Counted from the stretch's first letter, positions 35,256 through 44,257 are shown. The stretch: DNA of 64,000 nucleotides from Candidatus Eiseniibacteriota bacterium (GCA_029262235.1 JAJCZU010000004.1:744001-808000), one strand, 5' to 3'. Numbers and translations are program-made. Notes: generated from the letters alone by a model not told the origin.

Positions 35256-36250
35256 AGCCAGCCCTGTTTCCGATACCCCTCGATGGTCAGGCAAATCCCC
35301 GCGCGAAGCGAAACGCGCGGCTCGAACCCCAGTTCCTGCCTGGCGCGCTCGATCGAGAAATGTTCGTCGTGCCGATAGAAGTCGAGCCTTCTCCGATAAA
35401 GCGGTGGCTGAATGCCGAAGGGTCTGCAACTGAATTCGATGACCGTCGCCAGCAGATGCATCGCGGGCATCGGGATTCGCTGGAGAGAGCAGGAGGTGCC
35501 GAGTTCCTCCGCGAGGATCTGGACGAGATCGACGAGCGGAACGGATTCGGCGCCGGCCACGTTGTAAACGCGCCCCACCGCTTCCGGTCTCTCCGCAACC
35601 AGCATCATAGCATCGTTCAAGTCGTCGATATAGACCAAGTGATGCTTGCCGCGGCCGTTCCCCACGAGCGGAAACCGCCCCTTCTGAATCATGCGGAACA
35701 GTTTCAGAAGCCGCCCGTCGCCGGCTCCGTACGCGGCGGCAGGCCGCACGGCTGTCACTTCCATGCCGCTTTCGCGACCGAACGCAAAAACGGCCTGCTC
35801 GGCCGCCCATTTGGACTTCTGATAGATGTCCTTCGGGCGGCACTCCGTCTCTTCATCCGTGACGCGCCCGTGGGAGTGTCCGATCACGCCGCTCGTGCTG
35901 CAGTAGACGAATCGCCGGACGCCCGCGTCCCGCGACCACGCCAGCAGACGCTTCGTGGCTTCGCAGTTGATTTCGAAGAAGTGGCTGTCGGGGACGTTCG
36001 CCTCGCGCATGGCGGCGGCGATATGAAATACGGTGTCGGCTCCCTCGAGCGCCGGCCGCATGATCGGCTCTTCGGCGAAGCTCCCGATGCGAAGGTCTAC
36101 GCCCGCGCTCTGCAGCGTCGCGCCGTTTTGCGCTTCGAGCGGGGTGGCCTCGAGCGAAACGGCCGTGACCGGCATTGCGCGTGCGCGACAGGCCAGGGAG
36201 AGCGAGGATCCCAGGAAGCCGGTGCCGCCCGTGACGACTACTTTTGACAG
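35252..36250 (-). CDS. NAD-dependent epimerase/dehydratase (extended SDR)
   Basis: An SDR of about 332 residues. TGGTGFLG at residues 8-15 binds NAD(P), YCSTSGVIG holds the catalytic Ser, and YQKSKWAAE near 142 gives Tyr-x3-Lys. The C-terminal half varies as in sugar-nucleotide or sterol-like epimerases; the substrate is unknown. The conserved N-terminus (SKVVVTGG) starts at a CTG at 36250, which overlaps the methyltransferase end by 13 bp. The first standard in-frame start is ATG 36310, which would add 20 unconserved residues and a 73-bp overlap. I favour the CTG, with limited certainty. Third step of a cell-surface glycan operon. Confidence 0.85.
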   Translation of the reverse strand: MSKVVVTGGTGFLGSSLSLACRARAMPVTAVSLEATPLEAQNGATLQSAGVDLRIGSFAEEPIMRPALEGADTVFHIAAAMREANVPDSHFFEINCEATKRLLAWSRDAGVRRFVYCSTSGVIGHSHGRVTDEETECRPKDIYQKSKWAAEQAVFAFGRESGMEVTAVRPAAAYGAGDGRLLKLFRMIQKGRFPLVGNGRGKHHLVYIDDLNDAMMLVAERPEAVGRVYNVAGAESVPLVDLVQILAEELGTSCSLQRIPMPAMHLLATVIEFSCRPFGIQPPLYRRRLDFYRHDEHFSIERARQELGFEPRVSLRAGICLTIEGYRKQGWL

Positions 36251-36978
36251 ACCGCACCTATCTTCTTCGTAAAGATCGTCGCGTGCTTTCCGTACAGCTT
36301 GTAAAGGCATCGGAATCCGAAATGAAGAACCCCCGTGATCGCGATGGCGACGTAGTTCAGGGGATTCGAGTAGAACACGTAGAGATCGAGCGCGAACGGA
36401 CGCGTCTCGCGGAATCCGCCGAGTTCGCCGTACTGCTTCAGGCTGTATTCCGAGACGAGATGGAAGTGATCGATGTTCTGGCCGACGGCATCGATGCTCA
36501 CGATGGGATTGGATGCGTTCAGTCCGTAGATGATCAGGTAGCCGCCCTGCGTCAGCGCGCGGTGGCACAGTTCGAGCCATTCGATGAGTTCGGGTTGCGC
36601 GAGGTGATTGACTTCCTGTTCGCAGACGATGCAGTCGTACGTGTTTGCATGATTCTGCAGATGCGAGAAAGCGCGTTCGACCTGGCAGGGCAGGTTTCGC
36701 TTTTCCGCGTACGCGATCTTGTCGGGCGCGCTGTCGATGCCGAGCACGTTCGAATAGCCTTCTTCGATCAGCAGGTTCACGAGGTACCCGGGGCCGCAGC
36801 TGACCGCGAGAATCGACGCGCTTTTGTCGCGCGGCATGCGCGAGAGGATGTTGTGCCTGTAGTAGAGGCCGAAGGACCGGTATCCGGCGTCGATATCCCC
36901 CGGCGCCTGCCAGTAGGAGTCGAACGGTTCGAGCCGGGCGGACAGATGATCATCGCGAGTGGCCAAAGCCTGCCTCAT
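36238..36978 (-). CDS. SAM-dependent class I methyltransferase
   Basis: A 246-residue protein. Motif I is ILAVSCGPGYLVNLLIEEGYSNVLGID (~residues 52-78), with the acidic end of strand 2 in LGIDSAPDKIAYA. YDCIVCEQEVNHLAQ and LTQGGYLIIYGLNASNP correspond to later motifs. The final 50 residues are hydrophobic (NYVAIAITGVLHFGFRCLYKLYG), so it may attach to the membrane and act on a lipid-linked or small-molecule substrate. It resembles SAM methyltransferases of O-antigen and capsule clusters. First gene of the leftward operon, with AGAGGA upstream of ATG 36978 and a strong promoter 36-64 bases upstream. Confidence 0.82.
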   Translation of the reverse strand: MRQALATRDDHLSARLEPFDSYWQAPGDIDAGYRSFGLYYRHNILSRMPRDKSASILAVSCGPGYLVNLLIEEGYSNVLGIDSAPDKIAYAEKRNLPCQVERAFSHLQNHANTYDCIVCEQEVNHLAQPELIEWLELCHRALTQGGYLIIYGLNASNPIVSIDAVGQNIDHFHLVSEYSLKQYGELGGFRETRPFALDLYVFYSNPLNYVAIAITGVLHFGFRCLYKLYGKHATIFTKKIGAVCQK

Positions 36979-37013
36979 GGACTGGTTCCTCTGAAAGAAA
37001 GAGTACGACTAAT

Positions 37014-37042
37014 ATAGTAAACATCGGTCGAAACGATGACAA
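37014..37042 (-). promoter_or_regulatory. Promoter of the methyltransferase-epimerase-GT4-glpD operon
   Basis: On the minus strand TTGTCA (37037-37042) is followed after exactly 17 bases by TACTAT (37014-37019), a near-consensus housekeeping promoter, and transcription would start near 37007. The -35 box lies against the end of the DUF423 gene. Confidence 0.7.
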
Positions 37043-37045
37043 ATG

Positions 37046-37432
37046 TTAGCCGGGATCGACGGACCTGTCCTTCAGGACGCCCAGCAGCAGAACGACCCAC
37101 CCCGCGAGGAATAAAAGGCCCCCGAGAGGCGTGATTCGGCCGATTGAGCGGATTCCGGTCAGGGCGATCGTGTAGAGAGAGCCCGAAAAGAGAACGATTC
37201 CGGCGACGAAGAGGATGGCGACCAGGCGCCGCGTGCCGCCGGGCACCCACTGGTGCAATGCGAAAACGAGAAGGATGGCGAGGGCGTGGTACATCTGGTA
37301 CCGTGCCCCTGTCTCGAATACGACCAGGCGTTCCGGCGGAATCGATCCGCGGAGCGCGTGCGCCCCGAACGCGCCTCCCATGACCGAAAGAAGCGCGAGT
37401 AGAGCGGCGATGGCGATGAATGTCCGTTCCAT
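37046..37432 (-). CDS. DUF423 / YgdD-like small membrane protein
   Basis: A 128-residue protein with four hydrophobic segments. MERTFIAIAALLALLSVMGGAFGAHALRG and the block YQMYHALAILLVF are the signature of DUF423 (TMEM256/YgdD), whose function is unknown. Length is typical. ATG 37432 has no Shine-Dalgarno; TACGAT lies nine bases before it, so the transcript may have almost no leader. It diverges from the LPG-synthase-like gene with only 33 bases between start codons, so the two promoters must overlap. Confidence 0.88.
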   Translation of the reverse strand: MERTFIAIAALLALLSVMGGAFGAHALRGSIPPERLVVFETGARYQMYHALAILLVFALHQWVPGGTRRLVAILFVAGIVLFSGSLYTIALTGIRSIGRITPLGGLLFLAGWVVLLLGVLKDRSVDPG

Positions 37433-37465
37433 GATGCGCGAATCGTAGCACGGCGTGAGGGCCCA

Positions 37466-38413
37466 TTGAATCGATTCCTGTCCTACGGCATCAAGCTTCT
37501 GGTCACCGGTGGCCTTCTCTGGTGGGTGTACCGCCAGCTGCCGATCGGAGAAGTGTGGCAGGCGCTGCGAGCCGCGGATCCCGGACTGCTGATCCTCGGC
37601 CTCGTCGCCACCACACTGCTTCGACTCACCGCCGCCTACCAGACACGGCTCCTGACCGCGCAGCAGGGCATGACGATTTCGACGTGGCGGATCTGGGCCG
37701 TGAATTACGAAGCGGCGTTCTACGGGCTTTTCGTGCCGGGATACGTCGCGAGTTCGGCCGTGCGCTGGTATCGCATTGCGCAACCGGACGGCATGCGGAT
37801 GCAGACCGCGGTCGTGATCGTGACGTACCGGATTCTGGACACCTTCGTTCTCGTTCTGACGGGGTTTCTGCTCTACGGACTCGATTCGAACGCGGAAAAG
37901 CCCCGGATCGTCGGTCCCGCCATGCTGATCGTGCTCGTCCTGCTGGGCGCGATGTATCTTCTGGTGTTTAATCGTCCGTTCGCGCGATTCATCTTCAGAA
38001 TGCTCGACCGGATTGCGCTGCCGGATTTTGTCGCGAGCCGCCTGCACAAGCTGAAAAGCGCCGCGGGTCTCATGCACGACCTGCCGCCGAAAACACACGC
38101 GCTCGTATTATTCTATTCATTCGTGAAACATTTCTGCACGGTGATTTCAGGGGTGCTGCTCGTCGCCTCGCTCGACACGAATCTGTCGATCATGACGAGC
38201 GCCTGGGTGCGTCCAGCCGTGTTCGTACTTACGATGCTGCCGATTTCGTTTTCGGGGCTCGGCGTGCGGGAGGGGGCGCTCTTCTATCTGCTCGACTTCT
38301 ACCGCACAGAGCCGGCCGCGATCGCCGCGATTTCTATCCTGTTCTTTCTGCCGCTTCTGCTCTCCGGGTTTGTCGGCGCCATTCTGGAATCCCGACGCTT
38401 CTTTCGCAGGTAA
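37466..38413 (+). CDS. LPG-synthase-TM-type membrane flippase
   Basis: A 315-residue protein with about eight membrane segments of the lysylphosphatidylglycerol-synthase TM family (UPF0104). Characteristic pieces are GLLWWVYRQLPIGEVWQAL at the N-terminus, NYEAAFYGLFVPGYVASSAVRWYR in the middle and LPISFSGLGVREGALFYLL near 265. Members without the synthase domain are thought to flip or transport lipids or lipid-linked sugars. Start is TTG 37466; no better in-frame start is available and the N-terminus matches the family. It ends 20 bases from the stop of the opposing YfhO-like gene. Confidence 0.85.
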   Translation: MNRFLSYGIKLLVTGGLLWWVYRQLPIGEVWQALRAADPGLLILGLVATTLLRLTAAYQTRLLTAQQGMTISTWRIWAVNYEAAFYGLFVPGYVASSAVRWYRIAQPDGMRMQTAVVIVTYRILDTFVLVLTGFLLYGLDSNAEKPRIVGPAMLIVLVLLGAMYLLVFNRPFARFIFRMLDRIALPDFVASRLHKLKSAAGLMHDLPPKTHALVLFYSFVKHFCTVISGVLLVASLDTNLSIMTSAWVRPAVFVLTMLPISFSGLGVREGALFYLLDFYRTEPAAIAAISILFFLPLLLSGFVGAILESRRFFRR

Positions 38414-38432
38414 ACGAATCAGCCGGGCAAGC

Positions 38433-41258
38433 TCACGGATTGATCTTTGCGCGCGCCGGTCCGAATTGCGGGTCGAGGGAAAGCGCGTTCTCGTAGGCGC
38501 GCATGGCGTCGCCCCTTCGGCCCGCGGCCTCGTGAACGAGGCCGGCGCGGTAGTGGGTCAACGGATTGCGCCGGTCAATACTGAGGGACCGCTCGAGCGC
38601 CTGCAGTGCGGGGCCGTGCGCACCCGCCCGCAGCGATGCAAGACCGTTTTCGCTCCAGGCAGTGGCTGCCGCGTGATCGATCGAGCGCGCGTGCCAGGCT
38701 TCGGCCCAGTTGCGGTGTTTCATGGCAGCGCCGGAGCCCACCACGACGAGAAGCGCGAGAGCGACCGGCGCGAGGGACGCGGACTGGAAACGGGGCGCGT
38801 GAGGCACCGCCCCCTCGAGCGCGGCGTCCTTGTATGCTGCCGGCTCATGGCGCGGAGGGCGGGGGGGCCTTGCGGGGAGCACGAATCGCAGGATCAGCAG
38901 AATGAGGCCCGCGCCGCTCATCATCAGTCCCTTCCGCATCCACGCGGGACGGTATTGCGCCTCGTACGTGCCCGGCACGGGAGCGGGGAATGCGAGGAAG
39001 AGTCCGTCGGCCTGGAGCGTCGTCAGAACTTCGCCCGCGGGATCCGTAACGCGCCATCCCGGGTCGTACGTTTCCGCGAGCACGACGAGTCCGCCTCGGT
39101 CGACATCGACAAGTCGCGAGTTCGGCCCCGTGATCGTAAGCGGAAGCGGCCGGTTTGCGGCGCCCGGGAACGGCGGGCCCTGGAACGATGGTGTGCCGGG
39201 GAGCACCGGGGCGCGGTCGACGAACGTAATGGCGCGCGGGTCGTGATCCTTCGCGTGGACCGCTCGCAGGAGGTTTGCGCGGTGCTGTTCCGCCCGCCAT
39301 CGCAGCGAGAGCCGGGCGCGCGGCATCGGGTTCCTGTTTCGTGTGAGGAACAGCCCTCCCGGAAGGGGGGCGCCGGTCCGCGACGAAAGCGCGGCATCGA
39401 CGCTCAGAAGGTCGAGCATACGTTCGCTGTACGCGGGATTCGGAACGCCGGACGTGCCTTCGGGAATGCCGACCCATTCGCGCCATGCGGTGGGAACGAG
39501 TGGGGTGAAGCCTTCGGCTGATTCCGCGCCGTAGAGGAGCGGAACGTTCGGAGTGAGTGACCAGCCGGCCGTACGATACTCGCTCCCGCCCGGCAGTTCC
39601 GCTTGCGGCTCTCCGCGCGCAGGCTCGCGCACGCTCCATCCCGGGGTGAAAGGGTCGACCCGGTCTCGCGCCGGGCGAAGCGTCCGGATTTCGTCGATGT
39701 CCCGTCGCGCAAACCGGGGGGCGTGATCGAGAGTTTCGAGAGCGTGCACTGCCGGCGGCGGCTCTGTTAGAAGCGCGGGATCGATCACGGGATTCCAGCC
39801 CCGCCCCCAGAGAAGCAGGTCGAGTGACAGGATCGCGAGGGGCGCGTAACGGAGCGGAACCGCGTAGCGAATGTAGGTGAAGAGTGCGAGAATGCCGATG
39901 CCCGCGCAGCCGAACACGATCGCGTGAAGCCGGTCGGCGCTCTGTGCATTCTGCAGTCGCGCGAGGCGCGCCGCCCAGTCGTTCGCGAGCGCGGATCCTT
40001 CGCCCGCAGCCGCGATCAGCGCTTCGCCCGGCGTCCCCCAGTTCCCCTGCGCCGCGATTCCGAGGAGCACGAGTGCGACCGTGCCGGCGCCCGCAACGGC
40101 AAGCGCCCGGCGCGAACGCCGGCGTACCGTCGCGTCGATCCCGCACCCGGCGAGGAGCGCCATGCAGAGCAGGAACGGCATCGCGAACCGGCCCGGAATG
40201 CGCGTGGCGTCCAGCAGCGGGAACGCGCCGAGGGCGTTCCACGCGAATCCGTAGCGGCCGATCATGACTGCGAACGAGAGCGCGGCCCCCGTGGCGAGCG
40301 CGAGGGGGACACGCCCGCGCAGAAAGAACAGCCCGACGCAGACGCACGGGATCGCGCTTGCGCCGAAGTAGAAACAGGTTTCTGCATAAAGCGTCCAGTC
40401 GAGGCCCCCGTACCACGTGTCGAGCCGGGGTGTCCCCTGCAGATTCGGCAGCGCCGCGTGGAGCAGGTTCCACGGCGGGAGGGAGCCGAGGGATCGGAAT
40501 GCTTCGCTCATGCCGGCGCTCCGCTCCGTTTCGCGAAGGAGCGAGAAAGTGGCCACTGTCTGGAACGCGCCCGCGAGAAGGCCCGCGCCGGTCGAATAGA
40601 GCACCCGCAGGTATCCGCGCATGCCGTATCCGCCGCCCACTCTCGCAACCACGAGTGTGAACAGCATCGCGATCGCGGCGAGAATGGTGCCGTTCGGGTG
40701 CGGCGCGAGCGAAAGAAGCGTCCAGCCGATCGCGAGAACGATCGCATGTGCCTTGTGCCCCTGCAGGGCGCCGAGCGTGCCCCATATGATCCAGGGCATC
40801 CAGGCTGCGCCGGCGAGAAGATTGAAGTCCGAAATATGTGTGACGAGAAAACCGGAGAACGCGTACATCGTGCCCGCGAACAGCGCGGACGTGTGACGTG
40901 TGTCCAGAAGCCGAGCCATCTGATACGCGCCGAAACCGGCCCATGCGAAGTGAAGAATGATGTCCCATGCGAATGCGAGCGTCGGCGGTAGAAGCGTGAA
41001 CAGTGCGAAGGTGGTCGGGTAGAGCGGCGCGGTCTGCGATTCAGCGAACAGGGGATACCCGGCGAACATCCCTGACGTCCAGAGCGCGAAGTGGCCGCTC
41101 TTCAGCTGTTCGAACCACCACGCCCTCGTGGCGAACGAATGCATCCACGCTTCGTGATGGAAGAACGCTCCCCCGAACGCCGCCTCGCGAAAGAATACGA
41201 TCGGAGCGATCAGAAAAAAGAGCGTGGCTTCGAACTGACGGCGGTTGATGCCGAACAT
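38433..41258 (-). CDS. YfhO-like polytopic membrane protein with C-terminal TPR
   Basis: A 941-residue protein. Residues ~1-480 contain about twelve membrane segments, with the GT-C-like opening FHHEAWMHSFATRAWWFEQLKSGHFALWTSGMFAGYPLFAESQTAPLYPTTF. Residues ~480-780 are a large extracytoplasmic domain, and two more hydrophobic segments follow. The last ~65 residues are TPR-like (WSENGLASLRAGAHGPALQALERSLSID, YRAGLVHEAAGRRGDAMRAYENALSLDP). YfhO proteins modify surface polymers such as teichoic acids with sugars. It starts nine bases after the thioredoxin-like gene ends, so both share a transcript. Confidence 0.8.
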   Translation of the reverse strand: MFGINRRQFEATLFFLIAPIVFFREAAFGGAFFHHEAWMHSFATRAWWFEQLKSGHFALWTSGMFAGYPLFAESQTAPLYPTTFALFTLLPPTLAFAWDIILHFAWAGFGAYQMARLLDTRHTSALFAGTMYAFSGFLVTHISDFNLLAGAAWMPWIIWGTLGALQGHKAHAIVLAIGWTLLSLAPHPNGTILAAIAMLFTLVVARVGGGYGMRGYLRVLYSTGAGLLAGAFQTVATFSLLRETERSAGMSEAFRSLGSLPPWNLLHAALPNLQGTPRLDTWYGGLDWTLYAETCFYFGASAIPCVCVGLFFLRGRVPLALATGAALSFAVMIGRYGFAWNALGAFPLLDATRIPGRFAMPFLLCMALLAGCGIDATVRRRSRRALAVAGAGTVALVLLGIAAQGNWGTPGEALIAAAGEGSALANDWAARLARLQNAQSADRLHAIVFGCAGIGILALFTYIRYAVPLRYAPLAILSLDLLLWGRGWNPVIDPALLTEPPPAVHALETLDHAPRFARRDIDEIRTLRPARDRVDPFTPGWSVREPARGEPQAELPGGSEYRTAGWSLTPNVPLLYGAESAEGFTPLVPTAWREWVGIPEGTSGVPNPAYSERMLDLLSVDAALSSRTGAPLPGGLFLTRNRNPMPRARLSLRWRAEQHRANLLRAVHAKDHDPRAITFVDRAPVLPGTPSFQGPPFPGAANRPLPLTITGPNSRLVDVDRGGLVVLAETYDPGWRVTDPAGEVLTTLQADGLFLAFPAPVPGTYEAQYRPAWMRKGLMMSGAGLILLILRFVLPARPPRPPRHEPAAYKDAALEGAVPHAPRFQSASLAPVALALLVVVGSGAAMKHRNWAEAWHARSIDHAAATAWSENGLASLRAGAHGPALQALERSLSIDRRNPLTHYRAGLVHEAAGRRGDAMRAYENALSLDPQFGPARAKINP

Positions 41259-41267
41259 CCGAGCCGC

Positions 41268-41858
41268 TTACTGCGCGCCGTAGTAGTCGGGTTCGTTCCC
41301 CGGCTTCCATTTTATATTGCAGCCGATGCTCGGCTTCTGCGACTCGTCCGAAGGCAGCGTGCGCGCTTCGATCGTGGCGTCGATCGCCTCCATCAGCTCT
41401 TCGCCTGTAATCGGCACGTCGTTCCCGGGGCTCGCGCCGTCCATGCGGCCGCGGTAGATCAGGCGCTGTCCCATGTCGAACACGTAGAAGTCGGGCGTGC
41501 ACGCGGCGTGATACGCTTTCGCCACTTCCTGCGTTTCATCGAAGAGATACGGGAACGCATACCCCAAGGCCGCCTTCTCTTCCTTCATCTTCTCGGGGCT
41601 GTCCTCAGGATGTTTCTCGATGTCGTTCGCGTTGATCGCGACGAACGCGACCTCCTCGTCGATGTATTTGTCCGCGATTTCTTTGATCTTGTGCTGCACG
41701 TGTTTTACGAACGGACAGTGATTGCAGAGGAACATGATCACGAGCGCGCGCGCGCCCGCGAAATCTTCGAGCTTGACGATGCTCCCGTCGGTGTCGGGGA
41801 GCGCGAAGTCGGGGGCTGCCGTGATGAGCGGCAGCATGGTCGATTCTGTGCGAGCCAT
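41268..41858 (-). CDS. AhpC/TSA-type thioredoxin-fold protein
   Basis: A 196-residue thioredoxin-like protein with CNHC at ~44-47 (IMFLCNHCPFVKHVQHKI). The remainder fits the PRX_like1 group: VAINANDIEKHPEDSPEKM, YLFDETQEVAKAYHAACTPDFYVFD and YRGRMDGASPGNDVPITG. These are small cytoplasmic disulfide oxidoreductases of uncertain substrate. ATG 41858 has AGGA upstream. The gene lies just upstream of the YfhO-like gene. The 322-bp gap to the divergent HD gene (41859-42180) contains only GC-rich short palindromes such as CCCGGGTCCCGGG and no gene that I can support. Confidence 0.88.
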   Translation of the reverse strand: MARTESTMLPLITAAPDFALPDTDGSIVKLEDFAGARALVIMFLCNHCPFVKHVQHKIKEIADKYIDEEVAFVAINANDIEKHPEDSPEKMKEEKAALGYAFPYLFDETQEVAKAYHAACTPDFYVFDMGQRLIYRGRMDGASPGNDVPITGEELMEAIDATIEARTLPSDESQKPSIGCNIKWKPGNEPDYYGAQ

Positions 41859-42180
41859 GGCGAGGTCCTTTCGCTTATTCCCATAGGCCGAGGACGCGCT
41901 TCCGCGGTACTCTGGCCTTCTTCGGACGAATTGTGATTCTCTTCAGTGTAGAAGGAATCCCCGCTCGAAAGCGAGTCTCTTTCGAAATGATCGCGCCAGC
42001 CGCTCTTTTCCGGCAACTCGCCGCCCGTCCGGCGGGATAAGGGGGAGACGGCAGCGGGGAGGGGCGGATTCGCCTTGCCACCCGGGTCCCGGGCTTGCCC
42101 TGACCCGTGCGGATCGACCTTCTTCGCGCCGTCCCATGGTACAATTCAGCTCGTTTTTTCACGCGATCAAAGGAGCGAGA

Positions 42181-42747
42181 ATGGACCGCGATCAAGCCTG
42201 GCAGATCGTCACCGAACATACGGAAAGTGAATCGCTGCGCAATCATATGCGCTCCGTCGAAATTGCCATGCGTGCGTACGCGAAGAAGCATGGCGAGGAC
42301 GAGGAAAAGTGGGGCGTCACAGGGCTGCTCCACGACTTCGATTATGAGAAGTATCCGAACGACGCGCTTTCGCCGACGGAAGAGCACCCGTCGTGGGGCG
42401 TGAACTACCTGCGCGAACGCGGCTGTTCCGACGAAATCTGCGAAGCGATCATGGGGCATGCGCACTATACGGGCGTGCCGCGCGAGTCGCTGCTCGCGAA
42501 AGTGCTTTTCGCGACCGACGAGCTGACGGGGCTCATTACCGCGGTCACGCTCGTCCGCCCGTCGAAGAAGATCGCGGATGTAAAGCTCAAGTCCATCAAG
42601 AAGAAGTGGAAGCAGAAGTCGTTTGCGGCCGGCGTGAATCGCGACGAGATCGTCGAAGGGTGCGAAGCGCTCGGCCTCGATCTCGACGAGCACATGCAGT
42701 TCGTTCTCGACGCGATGAAAGAGCGCGCGGACGAAATCGGCCTTTAG
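42181..42747 (+). CDS. HD-domain (HDIG) phosphohydrolase
   Basis: A 188-residue protein. Metal-binding positions are His in NHMRSVEIAMRAY, His-Asp in GLLHDFDYEKYP and His residues in IMGHAHYTG, the order expected of the HDIG subfamily. Such small stand-alone HD proteins are putative nucleotide or phosphate-ester hydrolases. ATG 42181 is chosen over the in-frame ATG 42136 because AAAGGAG lies five bases before it. A TACAAT hexamer at 42140-42145 is a plausible -10 box, although no clear -35 partner is seen. It is followed 47 bases later by the AI-2E-type transporter. Confidence 0.88.
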   Translation: MDRDQAWQIVTEHTESESLRNHMRSVEIAMRAYAKKHGEDEEKWGVTGLLHDFDYEKYPNDALSPTEEHPSWGVNYLRERGCSDEICEAIMGHAHYTGVPRESLLAKVLFATDELTGLITAVTLVRPSKKIADVKLKSIKKKWKQKSFAAGVNRDEIVEGCEALGLDLDEHMQFVLDAMKERADEIGL

Positions 42748-42794
42748 GAGTGGTAACGTGTTGACAACCGGCCCTGATTCGCCAAGATGATTTC

Positions 42795-43859
42795 ATGACG
42801 GAATCGAACACGCCGAAGTATCTGCAGCCGATCATGCTGTTCGCCCTGATCCTGCTCACGCTGTTTCTCGTGCTGATCCGCGACCTGATCGTGGGCCTTC
42901 TGCTCGGATTCATCGTGGCGGCGATCACGATCAAGCTCTACGACGGCTTTCTGCGGATCTCGCGCGGGCGCGAGAGTCTCGCGGCGGGGCTCTCCGTACT
43001 CTTCATCTTTCTAATCGTCGTGGTTCCGTTCGGCTTCACGGGCTATCTCGTCGCGAACGATCTCTCCGGCTACCTCGACCCGAACGGCAAGCTGCGCCAG
43101 GACGTGATCCCGGCCGTCGAAAACCTCTGGGTCCGGTTTCTGCAGCAGGAGGAATTCCAGATCCTCGGGATTCCGATCAGCGTGACCGATCTCAGCAACA
43201 AGGTGCAGGAGTTCGCCACCAACGTCGCGCAGGTCGTACTCTCGACGGTGCGAAGAGCGGCGAGCAACATCACCGGGTTTCTGCTCGTACTGATCACGTT
43301 TCTCTACACTCTTTATTTCGGGTACCGCGACGGACGCAAGTTCCTGTACTGGCTGATCGGCATTCTGCCGTTTCAAGCCGAGCGCGGGCAGGAGCTGATC
43401 CAGCAGTTTCATACGACCGCGCTCGCCGTGTTCCGCGGCACGCTCGTGATCGGACTCGTGCAGGGGATTCTCGGCGGCATTCTGCTCTGGGCAACCGGAG
43501 TGCCGACGCCGTTTCTCTGGAGCGTCGTGATGATCGTGCTGTCGATCATTCCCGGGCTCGGCGTGCAGCTCGTGCTCGTTCCGTCGGGGATCTTTCTGAT
43601 CGCGGGAGAACATGTGACCGCGGGGGTGATCGTGCTCGTCGTGAGCATCGCCGTGATCGGCACCGTCGATAATCTGCTGCGGCCGATCCTGGTCGGGCGC
43701 GAGACGAAAATGCACGAACTGCTGATCTTCGTCAGCACGATCGGGGGCCTGATCGTGCTCGGCGCTCCCGGGCTCATCATCGGCCCGATCATCGCGGCCC
43801 TTCTGCGCACTTCCCTTCGCTACTATCAGGAGCATCGGGCGGAAATGATCGCCCAGTAA
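42795..43859 (+). CDS. AI-2E/PerM-family transporter
   Basis: A 354-residue membrane protein with the family's usual seven to eight segments. LFLVLIRDLIVGLLLGFIVAAI is at the N-terminus, RAASNITGFLLVLITFLYTLYFGYRDG in the centre, and the C-terminal half carries LSIIPGLGVQLVLVPSGIFLIAG and the very typical GAPGLIIGPIIAALLRTSLRYYQEH. Members export AI-2, Na+ or other solutes; the substrate here is not predictable. A small zinc-binding protein gene follows after 53 bases. Confidence 0.9.
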   Translation: MTESNTPKYLQPIMLFALILLTLFLVLIRDLIVGLLLGFIVAAITIKLYDGFLRISRGRESLAAGLSVLFIFLIVVVPFGFTGYLVANDLSGYLDPNGKLRQDVIPAVENLWVRFLQQEEFQILGIPISVTDLSNKVQEFATNVAQVVLSTVRRAASNITGFLLVLITFLYTLYFGYRDGRKFLYWLIGILPFQAERGQELIQQFHTTALAVFRGTLVIGLVQGILGGILLWATGVPTPFLWSVVMIVLSIIPGLGVQLVLVPSGIFLIAGEHVTAGVIVLVVSIAVIGTVDNLLRPILVGRETKMHELLIFVSTIGGLIVLGAPGLIIGPIIAALLRTSLRYYQEHRAEMIAQ

Positions 43860-43912
43860 GATCCGGCGGCTTCGCCCCACTCACTGCCAGGAATCGCCAG
43901 GGAGCCGACACC

Positions 43913-44164
43913 ATGATGCAGAAACTGATGAACGGGATGATGGGGTCGTGCCGGGAGACGGCGCGGCTTGGAGTCGAGCGCCTTGTGCGTCCGCTGACCA
44001 TCGTGGAGCGGGTCAGAATGACGCTTCATATGTCGATGTGCGGCATTTGTAAGGGGTATGCCCGCCAGATGGCGGCGATTCGCCGCGCCCTTGCCCGGGA
44101 GGACGCCTCGCTCTCGCGCGAGGCGGAAGAACGGATTGTCGAATCGATTCGAAAGGGCGCATGA
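43913..44164 (+). CDS. Small ZAS-type zinc-binding protein (anti-sigma-like)
   Basis: An 83-residue protein. HMSMCGIC at residues 39-46 fits the His-x3-Cys-x2-Cys zinc motif of ZAS anti-sigma factors, and Cys13 in SCRETARLGVERLVRPL provides the fourth ligand typical of this fold. The C-terminus is a charged helix (SREAEERIVESIRKGA). There is no membrane segment, so it would be cytoplasmic. Similar tiny proteins accompany ECF sigma genes, but none is adjacent here. Start ATG 43913 with AGGGAG upstream. The regulatory role is inferred from the motif. Confidence 0.7.
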   Translation: MMQKLMNGMMGSCRETARLGVERLVRPLTIVERVRMTLHMSMCGICKGYARQMAAIRRALAREDASLSREAEERIVESIRKGA

Positions 44165-44209
44165 GGGCCCGGGAACGCCCGGGAAAGCCGCCCCGCCCCG
44201 CCTATTTTA

Positions 44210-44239
44210 TTGTCAGCCACTCCTCAAATGTCGTAGGTT
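44210..44239 (+). promoter_or_regulatory. Putative promoter of the TIGR04282 gene cluster
   Basis: TTGTCA at 44210-44215 and TAGGTT at 44234-44239 are separated by 18 bases. Transcription would begin around 44246, at the edge of the strong AAGGAGG ribosome site at 44246-44252. Confidence 0.5.
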
Positions 44240-44257
44240 CTTCTCAAGGAGGATCTT

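Noticed and set aside
38845-40968. A 707-codon same-strand frame inside the YfhO-like gene
   Set aside because: Arg/His-rich shadow translation; the other frame has coherent membrane segments and TPRs.
42136-42180. Upstream ATG 42136 as start of the HD protein
   Set aside because: It lies inside the probable -10 region and has no ribosome site; ATG 42181 has AAAGGAG at a good distance.
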